Source: Armatimonadota bacterium (GTDB lineage: Bacteria; Armatimonadota; Zipacnadia; JAUWAU01). From it: a stretch of DNA of 57,362 nt. Shown here in pieces: positions 8,564 to 17,278 of this stretch. Location: positions 1 to 57,362 of the forward strand of contig JAUWAU010000038.1 in NCBI GenBank assembly GCA_030601885.1, in the 5' to 3' direction. The notes beneath the pieces were generated by a model. It was given only the letters and a program-made list of their open reading frames with translations. It ran no database searches and had not been told where the DNA came from. The translations under genes and the position numbers were made by a program. Position 1 is the stretch's first letter, and each line of letters starts with the position of its first letter.

Positions 8564-10250
8564 CCTGGACACACTCGTGAGCGGCGCCTCGGCCCGCATG
8601 GCATGGGGAGTCTTGCAAGACCTGTCAGTTCATCTCGCCTTGTGTCACGTCGGAGGGCAGCCGCACTCCGAGACGATAGACGAGCTCTACAGGCGATTCG
8701 AGCAGGATCGCAGGCCCCCCAAGAGTCTGGCGATCTCCTATCACCACATCGAGGCTAGGAGCCCAGAGTTCATTGCCGACGCCGTTAGGAGAATCGTGGC
8801 GAAGCTGCCACCCCCGGCCGCTGGAATCTGGGACCTCTGCTTCGGTACGCAGGTCGACCAGACCCACGGCATAGGAGACGCGACGTACAGGAACGGCGTG
8901 GCGCTCATCAACATAGTGAAGCCCCTTTTCCCGCACAGCTATGCGCTATCCATATTTCAACCTACGGACAGGCCGTCGGAGGAACGTTATCTCTCAGTCC
9001 ACGAACTGCAGCAAGCCGGGCTACCGCTTGACGTCACTCTTTTCCCCAAGATCGGTGACCGTGGAAGTGACGACGACTACAGAAGCCTGTGGGAGGCTGT
9101 CGCCACCCAGGTCAAGGACATCGCGACGCAGTGGGGCATCAGGCTCCGCGACCAGTTGACTGCCTTCGCTGCTTTGCGCGACTTCCCCTTTCCCGCGGGT
9201 AGTCACGCCGAGGGCTGCAACGCCCGTGAAGCAGCGGGGCGCAGTGGACGACTCTCTTTCTGTGCGGAATGCCATTCTCTCGTAACTGAGTCTCGGAAGC
9301 CGCGCATAGACGTGCGGACGGAGCCTCGAGGCAAGCCGGTTTGCCGCGAGGAGTCACTGTGGCACGCAGTTCTCGACCGCCCCACTTGCGCCTGTAGAAT
9401 CTGCCAGGACCACGTTCAACGAGCGCGAGACCGCTTCTCGGACATCAGCGACCTCCTCCCGCCATACGAGTGGTGCAACCAAGACGCCCACTGCCCGCTC
9501 AAACACCTGAGAGACGAGCCGTTACCATGGCGCCAGTTTGCGACGAACCTCACCCTCGTGTACAACCCGCAGCTGGCTGTGCTCGAGGGGCTCATCTGCC
9601 AAGCCTCGGGCTCCCGCACGACGCTTCTCAGGGTGCCGACGCGTCAAGAGGTGTGCCCCAAGTGCCACACCGTCTGGTGGGAGATCGAGCGTCCTTCACC
9701 GTCGGACGCGACCACCTGCGGCGTCTCTACAGCGGACGGACGCTCCATCGAATGGCGTATTGACGAACTCAACGTGGCAGGCACCAACTCCTACGGCCTT
9801 GCCCATCCTGCGAAGATGAAACGTGTCGGAGAGATCATCCGCAGCAACTTCGTTGACGACGACAAGAAGAACGTGAGCTTGGTGGTTGAGACTGAGAAAT
9901 CCGGAGAGTACTGCTGGCTCCGGGCCCAGCACGTCCTGGCTGCCAGCTCTGCGCCCTCCATCCGAGATGACCTCTTGGACGAATGGGAAGAAGCGATGCG
10001 CGGGGACCCGGCCTCCCCCCAGGCCTACAAAATGGACCAGCTGATTCGCAACGTCTTCGTCCACGGCGGTACCGTCCGGATTTGGATCGGGACCACGCTA
10101 TGCCGCGAATACGGTCCTGCCAACGGCGGCCCTTCGCGCGATCCTGAGGGCCAGAATACCTTCACTCTGGACATGGGCCTGCCCGTCACTAGCCGCAAGC
10201 CCGGCTCTGCGTTCTGGGATAGGTGGCTCGAGCAGAACGATGCCAGGTAG
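8526..10250 (+). CDS. Cysteine-rich signalling protein, possible receiver-like N-terminus and kinase-like tail
   Basis: 574 residues, ATG 8526 with GGAGGG seven bases upstream, overlapping the sensor gene. The start 'VAVVWLDNDLDTLV' resembles the acidic first strand of receiver domains, but no clear phosphoacceptor follows. The middle has several cysteine/histidine groups likely to bind zinc: CAEC around residue 252, 'CACRICQDH' around residue 298, and 'CPKCH' further on. The C-terminus holds 'MDQLIRNVFVHGGTVRIWIG' (Asn509) and then 'FTLDMGLP'. This looks like the N-box and G1 region of a GHKL ATPase, yet it is very short. I do not recognise the family. Its position between a kinase-like protein and a receiver protein suggests a partner or adaptor in the same relay. 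Confidence 0.6.
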   Translation: MVDRVAVVWLDNDLDTLVSGASARMAWGVLQDLSVHLALCHVGGQPHSETIDELYRRFEQDRRPPKSLAISYHHIEARSPEFIADAVRRIVAKLPPPAAGIWDLCFGTQVDQTHGIGDATYRNGVALINIVKPLFPHSYALSIFQPTDRPSEERYLSVHELQQAGLPLDVTLFPKIGDRGSDDDYRSLWEAVATQVKDIATQWGIRLRDQLTAFAALRDFPFPAGSHAEGCNAREAAGRSGRLSFCAECHSLVTESRKPRIDVRTEPRGKPVCREESLWHAVLDRPTCACRICQDHVQRARDRFSDISDLLPPYEWCNQDAHCPLKHLRDEPLPWRQFATNLTLVYNPQLAVLEGLICQASGSRTTLLRVPTRQEVCPKCHTVWWEIERPSPSDATTCGVSTADGRSIEWRIDELNVAGTNSYGLAHPAKMKRVGEIIRSNFVDDDKKNVSLVVETEKSGEYCWLRAQHVLAASSAPSIRDDLLDEWEEAMRGDPASPQAYKMDQLIRNVFVHGGTVRIWIGTTLCREYGPANGGPSRDPEGQNTFTLDMGLPVTSRKPGSAFWDRWLEQNDAR

Positions 10251-11184
10251 ACCCTTCGTACTCATCGCGCACGACACGCAAGCCCGGCGCATCGGGCGAG
10301 TAGCGAGGAAGGTGTTGGGTGACGAGGCCAACATCCAGATAGCCCACGACGGCGAGGAAGGACGAGCCGCGCTCGAGAGGGTCCCCGCACATGTGGCCAG
10401 CATCGTCATCGTGGATCTGAGCCTTCCCGAGAAGAAGCATCGGACACCGGCTTCGAATGACGTCGGGAGACGCCTGGCCCAGCAAGCTGCGGAAGATGCC
10501 GACAGCCGCGCGCTCAAGCGACTCATCATCCAATACACCGTCACGCACACCACGCAGTGTGCCAGTGGCACGGACAACGTTCCTGTACGCCACTTCGCGG
10601 CCGGCGAGACGGAGCTGCTTGAGAAGGTTAAGCAGTGGCTTGCCGACGATACAGCCTGTGACGACCTGCCTCGCGGCGAGTGGACTGCTGAGGCCAGCCA
10701 TTTCTTGAGTGAGGTGCACGCCCATCGCCACGACGTGATAACACCGTTCCTCGCCATCGACATGGACCTACAGACACTTGCGGGTCTGCTCGAGCGGAGC
10801 CTGGGAAAGGCCCACATGTCGGCCGAGGACGAGAGGCTGTTCACCGAGGTGACCCAGGCGCTCAAGAGGAACGCCGCCGAGGAGCCGCAGTCGGCGCTCC
10901 GCGCCGCCGACGAGTTCGGGGGCATTCGCGATCCGGACAACTGGAGCTTCTTACAACACATAGAGCGTGACGATGATGCCAAGGCAGCATGGCAAGAGGC
11001 GAATCATCGCCTCAGCAGCCTTAAGGACGGGTGCGAGCGCATAGCCGGTGCGACCGACTGGGAAGAGGTGGCGGGACAGGCGGGGGACTTCCAGCGCGAC
11101 CTCATCGGGCTGCGGGATGCCTTGGAGACTGTGGTACAGTACTTCGAAAGGCGCTTTGGCAAGCAGGCAGGCTCTGCCGGATAG
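10240..11184 (+). CDS. Response regulator receiver with C-terminal DHp-like helices
   Basis: 314 residues. Residues 1-135 form a receiver: 'FVLIAHDTQARRIGRV' for the first strand, 'SIVIVDLSLPEKK' with phosphoacceptor Asp59, and 'RLIIQYTVTH' for the switch strand. The rest is helical. Its first helix contains 'EVHAHRHDVITPFLAIDMDL', where His164-Asp165 mimic the H-box of histidine kinases or phosphotransfer proteins. This gives a receiver-plus-histidine layout suited to passing phosphate onward in a relay. There is no DNA-binding domain. It overlaps the previous gene by 11 bases and ends 10 bases before the NtrC-type gene. Receiver assignment is good; the phosphotransfer role of the C-terminus is inferred. 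Confidence 0.72.
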   Translation: MPGRPFVLIAHDTQARRIGRVARKVLGDEANIQIAHDGEEGRAALERVPAHVASIVIVDLSLPEKKHRTPASNDVGRRLAQQAAEDADSRALKRLIIQYTVTHTTQCASGTDNVPVRHFAAGETELLEKVKQWLADDTACDDLPRGEWTAEASHFLSEVHAHRHDVITPFLAIDMDLQTLAGLLERSLGKAHMSAEDERLFTEVTQALKRNAAEEPQSALRAADEFGGIRDPDNWSFLQHIERDDDAKAAWQEANHRLSSLKDGCERIAGATDWEEVAGQAGDFQRDLIGLRDALETVVQYFERRFGKQAGSAG

Positions 11185-11194
11185 GGATGCCCGG

Positions 11195-12679
11195 ATGGCC
11201 AAGCAAGAACGATTGTTGATCGTCGAGGATCGTGAAGCCGACCTTATGGCGTACAGCCGCGGATTGGCCTCGGATTATGATATCGTCGCTGCGCGCGATC
11301 TTGCGGAGGCCAAGCGGGCTGATGACGAACGCATCGGCGTTGTCCTCTCAGATATCCGCCTGAGCGAGACCGACAAGGAAAACCGCGACGGCCTCCGCTT
11401 CCTCGAATGGCATCGCTCCCGCTACCCGAATACCCCTGTCGTAATAATGACCGCATACAACGACATGGACCTGGCGGTGCAGGCCCTCAACCTCGGCGCG
11501 GAGTATTTCATCCGAAAGCCGGTAAACCTGCGTGAGCTCCGCACTGTCCTTCGCAGCCTCACCGAGCGCGTCCGGCTTCAGCGCCGATTTGCCATCGTTG
11601 AGGAGCGGCTGCGCCACTACGAGCCGTGGGAGATCGTCGGAGAGAGCGTGCCCGTTCGCAATCTGAAGAAGGCGATCAAACGAGCAGCCGTTGACGGGCA
11701 GGTCACGGTTATGGTCACCGGGGAGACGGGCACCGGGAAGGAACTCGTCGCCAGGGCGATCTGGTCGCAAGGTCCGCGGAAGGACGAGCCGTTCGTTCCT
11801 GAATCCCTAAAGAGGACGGAGGGATCAGGAGGCCTCATCGAGATCCTGCTCTTTGGGCACGAGAAGGGGGCTTTCACGGACGCCATTGAGCGGCGTATCG
11901 GCGTGTTCGAGCAGGCGGATGGGGGCGTGCTCTTTCTGGACGAGATCGGCGAACTTGATCTGGCGACCCAGGCAAAACTGCTGCGAGTGCTTGAAACACG
12001 CACGTTTAGGCGCACTGGCGGCACCGAGGATATCAGCGTTGACATCCAACTCGTCGTGGCCACCAACCGTTCCCTCGAAGAGGCTGTCTCCGAGGGCTCC
12101 TTCCGGAAGGAGCTGTACTTCCGCCTGAACGTTTTCCCCATAAGGACGCCCCGCTTGGCTGATATCGCGACCGACATTCCTGCCCTTGCACACCACTATC
12201 TCGGGCTCCTGCGTGCTCAGGGGCGAACGGCTGCCCACACGATAACACAGCCGGCCATGGACCTTCTATGCGCGTATTCCTGGTGGCTTGGCAATGTTCG
12301 ACAGCTCAACAACTACATAGAGATGGCCGCGATGTCTGCCGAGGATGCGATCGGCCCGGAGCATCTGCCGCTGGAGGTCCAGCAGAACCGTCCTCTTTTC
12401 GGCGAGGAGAGCGCCACGCAGATATCCGTTGCGCCGGAGGGCGTAGAGCTTTCCGAGATACTGGCGCGGACGCAACTGGACTACATACAAGCCGCGCTTC
12501 GCGCCTGCCACGGCAAGAAGAGCGAGGCATGGAAGCTGCTTGGCCTCAACGACCGCTTTGCCCTCGGCCGACGCATCAAAGTCATCGCTGGCAGCCACCC
12601 TTCCCTCCTTGCCGACTACCCCTATCTGCGGGAACAGTATCCAAACCTGGGCTCTGAAAGCCCTGAGGACGAGGATTAG
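11195..12679 (+). CDS. NtrC-family sigma-54-dependent response regulator
   Basis: 494 residues in three domains. The receiver (1-120) has Asp53 in 'VVLSDIRLSE', the switch strand 'PVVIMTAYND' and the Lys in 'YFIRKPVN'. The AAA+ domain has Walker A GETGTGKE from residue 176, Walker B 'VLFLDEIGEL', and the sigma-54 contact loop at 225-230. That loop reads GAFTDA rather than the canonical GAFTGA. The C-terminal Fis-like helix-turn-helix is in 'IQAALRACHGKKSEAWKLLGL'. Such proteins remodel sigma-54 RNA polymerase when phosphorylated. ATG 11195 was chosen because the receiver begins there. It is probably the output of the relay encoded upstream, acting on promoters such as the candidate at 1857. 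Confidence 0.92.
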   Translation: MAKQERLLIVEDREADLMAYSRGLASDYDIVAARDLAEAKRADDERIGVVLSDIRLSETDKENRDGLRFLEWHRSRYPNTPVVIMTAYNDMDLAVQALNLGAEYFIRKPVNLRELRTVLRSLTERVRLQRRFAIVEERLRHYEPWEIVGESVPVRNLKKAIKRAAVDGQVTVMVTGETGTGKELVARAIWSQGPRKDEPFVPESLKRTEGSGGLIEILLFGHEKGAFTDAIERRIGVFEQADGGVLFLDEIGELDLATQAKLLRVLETRTFRRTGGTEDISVDIQLVVATNRSLEEAVSEGSFRKELYFRLNVFPIRTPRLADIATDIPALAHHYLGLLRAQGRTAAHTITQPAMDLLCAYSWWLGNVRQLNNYIEMAAMSAEDAIGPEHLPLEVQQNRPLFGEESATQISVAPEGVELSEILARTQLDYIQAALRACHGKKSEAWKLLGLNDRFALGRRIKVIAGSHPSLLADYPYLREQYPNLGSESPEDED

Positions 12680-12689
12680 CGCTGACGCC

Positions 12690-14387
12690 ATGACTCCCAA
12701 GGCATCCTCCCGAATAGATGCGCTTCTCATCTTTCCGCCGATCTATGCGGAGCGTGCATCCGGGCGCCTCGCCGAGGAGCTCATCAGCGATGCGCAGCAC
12801 CCTTTCGAGCACCCCCAGGGCGTTCTCAGCATTGCCAGCCACGCGCGCGAGCCTGTGGCAGGCAAGCCGACCTTCGACGTCCGAGTGCTGCCCCTCGATC
12901 CCCATGTTTGCTGCTATCGCCGAGAGACAGACGGCTCGCTGCGGTGGTACCTTCCTGAGGGAACCGACCTCGCAGCCAAGGCCTGTCGCGTTGCCGCTGA
13001 CGTCGTGGGGCAACTCAGGCCGCGGCTGGTCGGCATATCCGTCCCCTATTATCTGGCTGAGCCCATCGCTCTGACTCTCGCCAAGCACCTCCGGGGCCAC
13101 CTTGGGAAGGGAGTGCCCATCGTTCTCGGAGGGCAGGAGGTGTCTTTCTACGACGATCGCGAACCCCGCGACGGAAAGCCCAGCGGGAATTCACTCCTGC
13201 GCGAGCGCCTCGAAATCGACATCATCGTACGCAAAGAAGGAGAGTTCACGTTTCTACGGCTCCTGGAGCGTATCTGCGCTAATGAGCCCATAGACGGGAC
13301 TCTTGGCATCACCCACCGTCAGGGGCACCGAATCGTGGTCGAGCCCGACCGGCCCCGCGGCAATCTGGCAGACATCCCGGCACTTGACTATTCAGCCTTG
13401 TTACTCCCGCCCGACGTAACCGTCCCCGACTTCCTTCGATCAACAAACGCAAGCCTGGTGTTCGTGCGAGGCTGTGCTCACGGTCGATGCGCCTTCTGTA
13501 CCAGCGCTCCTTGGTTTGGTGCCCTTAGCACCCTGTCTCACTCCGACGAGCACGGGCTGGCGCGTTTCCTCGATACCTGCCGCAAGACACTCCGTTATCT
13601 CCTCGAGAGCGGCGTACGAGAGATTCAGCTGCTCGACGAGACTGTTAACTCCTCTCCCGACTACTTCGAGGGTCTTTGCCGAATCCTCGAAGATCTGCGG
13701 CAGCAGTTCTCGTTCTCTGTGCTGGCAGAGACCAGAGTGGATAGAGTGAACGAAGCCGATTTGAGGCGCATGAAATCAGCTGGCATCAGCCTCCTTTACA
13801 TCGGGATCGAGACGGGATCCACCAAGGTCCTCACCTGCATGAACAAGCGACTAGGCACCCCCCTCCTCTCGCATAGGGATCTGGTGAGCGAGGTATCGAC
13901 GTTCTGCGGTGACGACGTGCTGGCGCGGTTCCCGGCCGAGATCGCCCAAGCAATCTGCGCCTGTTACCTCGTGAAGAAGTGCAGGCTCCGGCTGGGAACA
14001 TTTTGGATCGTAGGACATCCAGAGAGTTCTCCTGCGGAAGAGGCCAAGTCTCTGGCATTACTGCGTTTTCTCTTCGACAAGGAACTGCTATCGACTGACG
14101 ATATGGTCGAGGTGGGCATCTTCATGCCCCTGAACGGCACCGCTGCGCGCAACTTCCCACAAGTTCGGCTCGCCGTCTGTGACAAGCGGCTCTGGGGACG
14201 CATGAGCGGACATGCGGTCTGCGACCTTGTGGACTCCACGGACGACGGGGAGAAAGTCGTCTTCTCCAGGCAGGAGATCGAGGAAGCCTTCCACGCTATG
14301 GTCGAGCTTGTCCGCACCCATCAGAAAAAGGAGCCGGTGACGGTCGAGATTTCCCCGATAGGCCGGAGCCGCTGGCAACCGCTTTGA
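12690..14387 (+). CDS. B12-binding-domain radical SAM protein
   Basis: 565 residues from ATG 12690, 10 bases after the NtrC-type gene. The N-terminal ~220 residues have a Rossmann-like arrangement consistent with a cobalamin-binding domain ('LIFPPIYAERASG', 'RLVGISVPYYLAEPIALTLAKHL', 'VPIVLGGQEVSFY'). The radical SAM domain follows. Its iron-sulfur ligands are Cys262, Cys267 and Cys270 (C-x4-C-x2-C in 'GCAHGRCAFC'), a spacing seen in several B12-radical SAM subfamilies. 'LLYIGIETGSTKVL' is the conserved barrel strand with the SAM-contacting acidic residue. Such enzymes methylate unreactive carbons or rearrange natural products. The substrate is unknown. Its presence inside a signalling operon is unusual. 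Confidence 0.88.
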   Translation: MTPKASSRIDALLIFPPIYAERASGRLAEELISDAQHPFEHPQGVLSIASHAREPVAGKPTFDVRVLPLDPHVCCYRRETDGSLRWYLPEGTDLAAKACRVAADVVGQLRPRLVGISVPYYLAEPIALTLAKHLRGHLGKGVPIVLGGQEVSFYDDREPRDGKPSGNSLLRERLEIDIIVRKEGEFTFLRLLERICANEPIDGTLGITHRQGHRIVVEPDRPRGNLADIPALDYSALLLPPDVTVPDFLRSTNASLVFVRGCAHGRCAFCTSAPWFGALSTLSHSDEHGLARFLDTCRKTLRYLLESGVREIQLLDETVNSSPDYFEGLCRILEDLRQQFSFSVLAETRVDRVNEADLRRMKSAGISLLYIGIETGSTKVLTCMNKRLGTPLLSHRDLVSEVSTFCGDDVLARFPAEIAQAICACYLVKKCRLRLGTFWIVGHPESSPAEEAKSLALLRFLFDKELLSTDDMVEVGIFMPLNGTAARNFPQVRLAVCDKRLWGRMSGHAVCDLVDSTDDGEKVVFSRQEIEEAFHAMVELVRTHQKKEPVTVEISPIGRSRWQPL

Positions 14388-14466
14388 GAGACGGTGATCA
14401 GTGGTAGAGACGGCAGCTCAGCCGCACGCAGGCCGCCCACGTTCTTCCCTCACCGGAGACTCTGCC

Positions 14467-14718
14467 ATGATCTGGATCGTCAATCGGCTTTCACTGGCGG
14501 CGTCTGGGTTAGCCCTCCAGGCGCTTCTGCAACATACTTTCGGTCATGTTCTGGCCGGACGCGAGTGGACTGTCGATGATGCCCTTGGCACCATTTGCGG
14601 AAACCGGACCTCGAACCACCCGGCGAGTGACTTGGCATACTGCTGCAAGAACCTCAGGAACGCTGCAGTCCACGAGGAGCTCACAGGATCAGAGGGCGTG
14701 GCTTTCGCTCGATGCTGA
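14467..14718 (+). CDS. Small HEPN-like protein or fragment
   Basis: 83 residues from ATG 14467 (a GTG at 14401 is also in frame). It contains 'CCKNLRNAAVHEE', an Arg-x4-His arrangement like the catalytic R-N-x3-H of HEPN ribonucleases and related all-helical domains. It is short for a full HEPN domain (usually 110-150 residues). A different frame between 14719 and 14805 also reads like protein, so the gene may be frameshifted and originally continued. Assignment is tentative. Confidence 0.4.
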   Translation: MIWIVNRLSLAASGLALQALLQHTFGHVLAGREWTVDDALGTICGNRTSNHPASDLAYCCKNLRNAAVHEELTGSEGVAFARC

Positions 14719-14805
14719 CATAGCGATCTGGGCGCTGGTCGCAGTCTGCCGGGCCGCAGGCGTGATTCTGGAGCCAAACGAAGGGCCGATCTGGGAGGCG
14801 CGGAC

Positions 14806-15162
14806 ATGGCCGGCCGCCTCGCGCGACAATGCCGTGCGGCGATTTCTAACGACAAGAGAGCCGGCTTCATCGCCGCAGTCCGGCGTATCCAGGGGAACCG
14901 GCGGAAAGCGGCTCAGGATTTGCAGCAAGCACTGCGAGCTTTCGTGCCGTATGCCGATAGGGCCGGCAACGTGAGCATGACACGGTTTGACGCGTTTGTC
15001 GCTGACATCGACTCCCTCCTGGGGGAGGAACGTACACGGGCGGAGCTAACACGGCAGAGATGCTTGCTGACCGGCCTCCATGAATGGGAGGCCTACCGAA
15101 TCGAGGCTGTCGCTGCCCTCGCGGGCATCGCTGTCCGACTAGCAGGGATCACGGTGCCATAG
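14806..15162 (+). CDS. Small helical hypothetical protein
   Basis: 118 residues. ATG 14806 has GGGAGG eight bases upstream. The protein is predicted mostly helical, rich in Ala/Arg/Leu, with no signal or membrane segment. It ends one base before the receiver-HD gene, so it is co-translated with it. I do not recognise the family. It could be the continuation of the preceding HEPN-like fragment if that gene is frameshifted. Confidence 0.5.
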   Translation: MAGRLARQCRAAISNDKRAGFIAAVRRIQGNRRKAAQDLQQALRAFVPYADRAGNVSMTRFDAFVADIDSLLGEERTRAELTRQRCLLTGLHEWEAYRIEAVAALAGIAVRLAGITVP

Positions 15163-15163
15163 G

Positions 15164-17278
15164 ATGACCACAGTCTGCATTGTAGGACCATCGTCCGCAA
15201 GGTCGTTATCAGATGCGCTTCGCCGGGCACTGTCTGGTATCCCGCAGCTTAAGATTGGCGAGTACGTCACTCTGGACAGCCCCCAGCCGTTGCCAACGGC
15301 CACTGCGTACCTCGCGATTCTACCGAAGCGGCTCAATGAGGCGGCGTCGCTCGTTAGAAAGCTTCTTTTTGAATCCGATGTGGCCGAACGCGCCGCTTTC
15401 TTGAGCGTCCCCCACCACTCTCACATTCTTCGGACATGTGGCCACCTTCGGCTCTTGGCACCAGGCGGGACGGATCTATACTTGCAGCTACCACTTTCCC
15501 GCCATCGATTGCGCGATCTGACGCAGCGCCTGCGTCGCCTCGAGCCCGGCAACGTAACACGCCTCAGAGAAGTCGTGAAGGCCCAGAGCAAGCCTCGCCA
15601 AACCACTGTCGCGGCCCTCGACGAATTGGCTTCTGTTCCCTATGGCGATGACGAGCGCCTCGTTGATGAGCATGCCATCCTGAGCGTAGACCCTGGGGCG
15701 AAACGATACAGAGCAGCATACAGTTACCAGAGAACGCTCGACCACTACTACCTGGCGACCAACTTCCCTCCGGCAGGGGAGCAGCGGCAGACCATACTGG
15801 TCATCGATGATCGCCCTGGGAAGATAGAGCGAGAGCTGCACACATTGGCGATGGCCACCAATACTACCTTCCTTGTTTCACAGGACTGGAGTTCATTCCT
15901 GAACAGCCTGACGTCGAGTCCAAGGCCCATTGAACTGACGGGTAGTTGGTCGATCATAGGCCCGAGCGGCAAGGCTTCCGACGTCGTCGGTGTGCCTCGT
16001 CGTCAGGATGTCGATGCCGTGCTAGTAGATCTCCTGTTTGAAGGGCGCAAGCGCGGCATCGAAGCAATACGTGTCCTCACTGAGCGTTGGCCCGAAATCC
16101 CGTCCTTCCTCCTCACTTGGAGTGAGGAACCGGACGTAATGGCGGAAGCCATGCGCGCATCCGGAGCCTGCGGGTTCGTCTCGAAACGCCGTCTCCTACG
16201 CTTACCGTACGAGTTGAACCGTTTCCTTTACCAGGAGATCAGCCCTCTACTCCCCCACCTCGCCGACACGTCAAACGGCGGGAGTGCTCAGCTTCGCCGG
16301 CGCCTCATCGGCCTCGTCCGCCTCTGGAGGGCGCAGCCGGCCATCCTCTGGCACGGCGAGAAGACTTTCCACGCTGTCGAGCATGCCATCGAGCACCACT
16401 TGAGTGTCTGGCAGCTCGCGAACCACTTGCTCGCATACACCTGGAATGACATTCGCAACACCGGACCTAAGTATACCGCGGAAGACCTTTTTCGATTCCT
16501 GGTGTCGCTATGGCTCCACGACATTGGGTGCAAGGGTGACAGTGAGCACCAGAGCGCCCCGGTCGTACGCGCGTGTCACGCGGCGCTCACCGGAAGGTTG
16601 ATTCGCGCGGACTACGAACTCTACGGCCTCACAGCGGAGGAGAGCGAGGACATCGCCCTCCTCTGCGAGTTCCATCAGAGCGGCACGCCCTTCGACAAGC
16701 AGAGCAATGTCAAGCCCGAGATGAAGAAACTCTTCGGCACACAAGTTCTCTGCACCGACAGGCCAGAGCTCGCCCCCTGGGCTGCGCTGCTGCGCCTGTT
16801 GGATCAGATAGACATCCAGTGGCGCCGAGTGGGCAGCGAAGCCGTTCTCCGCTCTAAGCTAAAGACGCTCAAGAACGACATTCGCTTCTATGCACAGTGC
16901 AAACGCACCCCAGAAGAGCAGGCGTACGCGTGCTGGCTCAGACAGCAGCCGGATCACATGGACAAGCACTCGGCGGTATCGTCCGTCAGGCTACATGTGG
17001 CCGCGGCACCACCGGGGAGCCAGGGGCGCCTGGGCAAGCCCATTCAGTGGTTCCTCTGGCCACGGTACACCTACAGAACCTGCAGCGAGCGCGCCCGTCG
17101 GCACTATGGTGCGGACGGCATCGCCGACTATGTGCTGAAGGAGTGGGACGAGACGGGGCAATATGTGGAACTCCTCGGTTTGTCTCTACCGTCGGAGCCC
17201 CCTCCCAGTCACATTGGATCAAGCTCTGCTTGGGTCTGGGGTTCCCAGACAGCCACCGTGGGGGGGTGTGGGGAATAG
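15164..17278 (+). CDS. Receiver-HD domain protein
   Basis: 704 residues. Residues 1-110 form an alpha/beta domain that resembles a degenerate receiver. A second, better receiver lies at about 210-350: 'ILVIDDRPGKIERELHTLA', phosphoacceptor-position Asp289 in 'AVLVDLLFEG', and 'IPSFLLTWSEEPD'. Residues ~390-570 are a metal-dependent HD phosphohydrolase domain: 'HAVEHAIEHH', His452-Asp453 in 'WLHDIGCKGD', further histidines in 'EHQSAP...CHAAL', and 'LCEFHQSG'. The spacing resembles HD domains found beside Hsp90-like ATPases in bacterial conflict systems more than c-di-GMP HD-GYP enzymes, because no GYP motif is seen. It may degrade a nucleotide in response to phosphorylation. The stop overlaps the nucleoside hydrolase start. 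Confidence 0.78.
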   Translation: MTTVCIVGPSSARSLSDALRRALSGIPQLKIGEYVTLDSPQPLPTATAYLAILPKRLNEAASLVRKLLFESDVAERAAFLSVPHHSHILRTCGHLRLLAPGGTDLYLQLPLSRHRLRDLTQRLRRLEPGNVTRLREVVKAQSKPRQTTVAALDELASVPYGDDERLVDEHAILSVDPGAKRYRAAYSYQRTLDHYYLATNFPPAGEQRQTILVIDDRPGKIERELHTLAMATNTTFLVSQDWSSFLNSLTSSPRPIELTGSWSIIGPSGKASDVVGVPRRQDVDAVLVDLLFEGRKRGIEAIRVLTERWPEIPSFLLTWSEEPDVMAEAMRASGACGFVSKRRLLRLPYELNRFLYQEISPLLPHLADTSNGGSAQLRRRLIGLVRLWRAQPAILWHGEKTFHAVEHAIEHHLSVWQLANHLLAYTWNDIRNTGPKYTAEDLFRFLVSLWLHDIGCKGDSEHQSAPVVRACHAALTGRLIRADYELYGLTAEESEDIALLCEFHQSGTPFDKQSNVKPEMKKLFGTQVLCTDRPELAPWAALLRLLDQIDIQWRRVGSEAVLRSKLKTLKNDIRFYAQCKRTPEEQAYACWLRQQPDHMDKHSAVSSVRLHVAAAPPGSQGRLGKPIQWFLWPRYTYRTCSERARRHYGADGIADYVLKEWDETGQYVELLGLSLPSEPPPSHIGSSSAWVWGSQTATVGGCGE

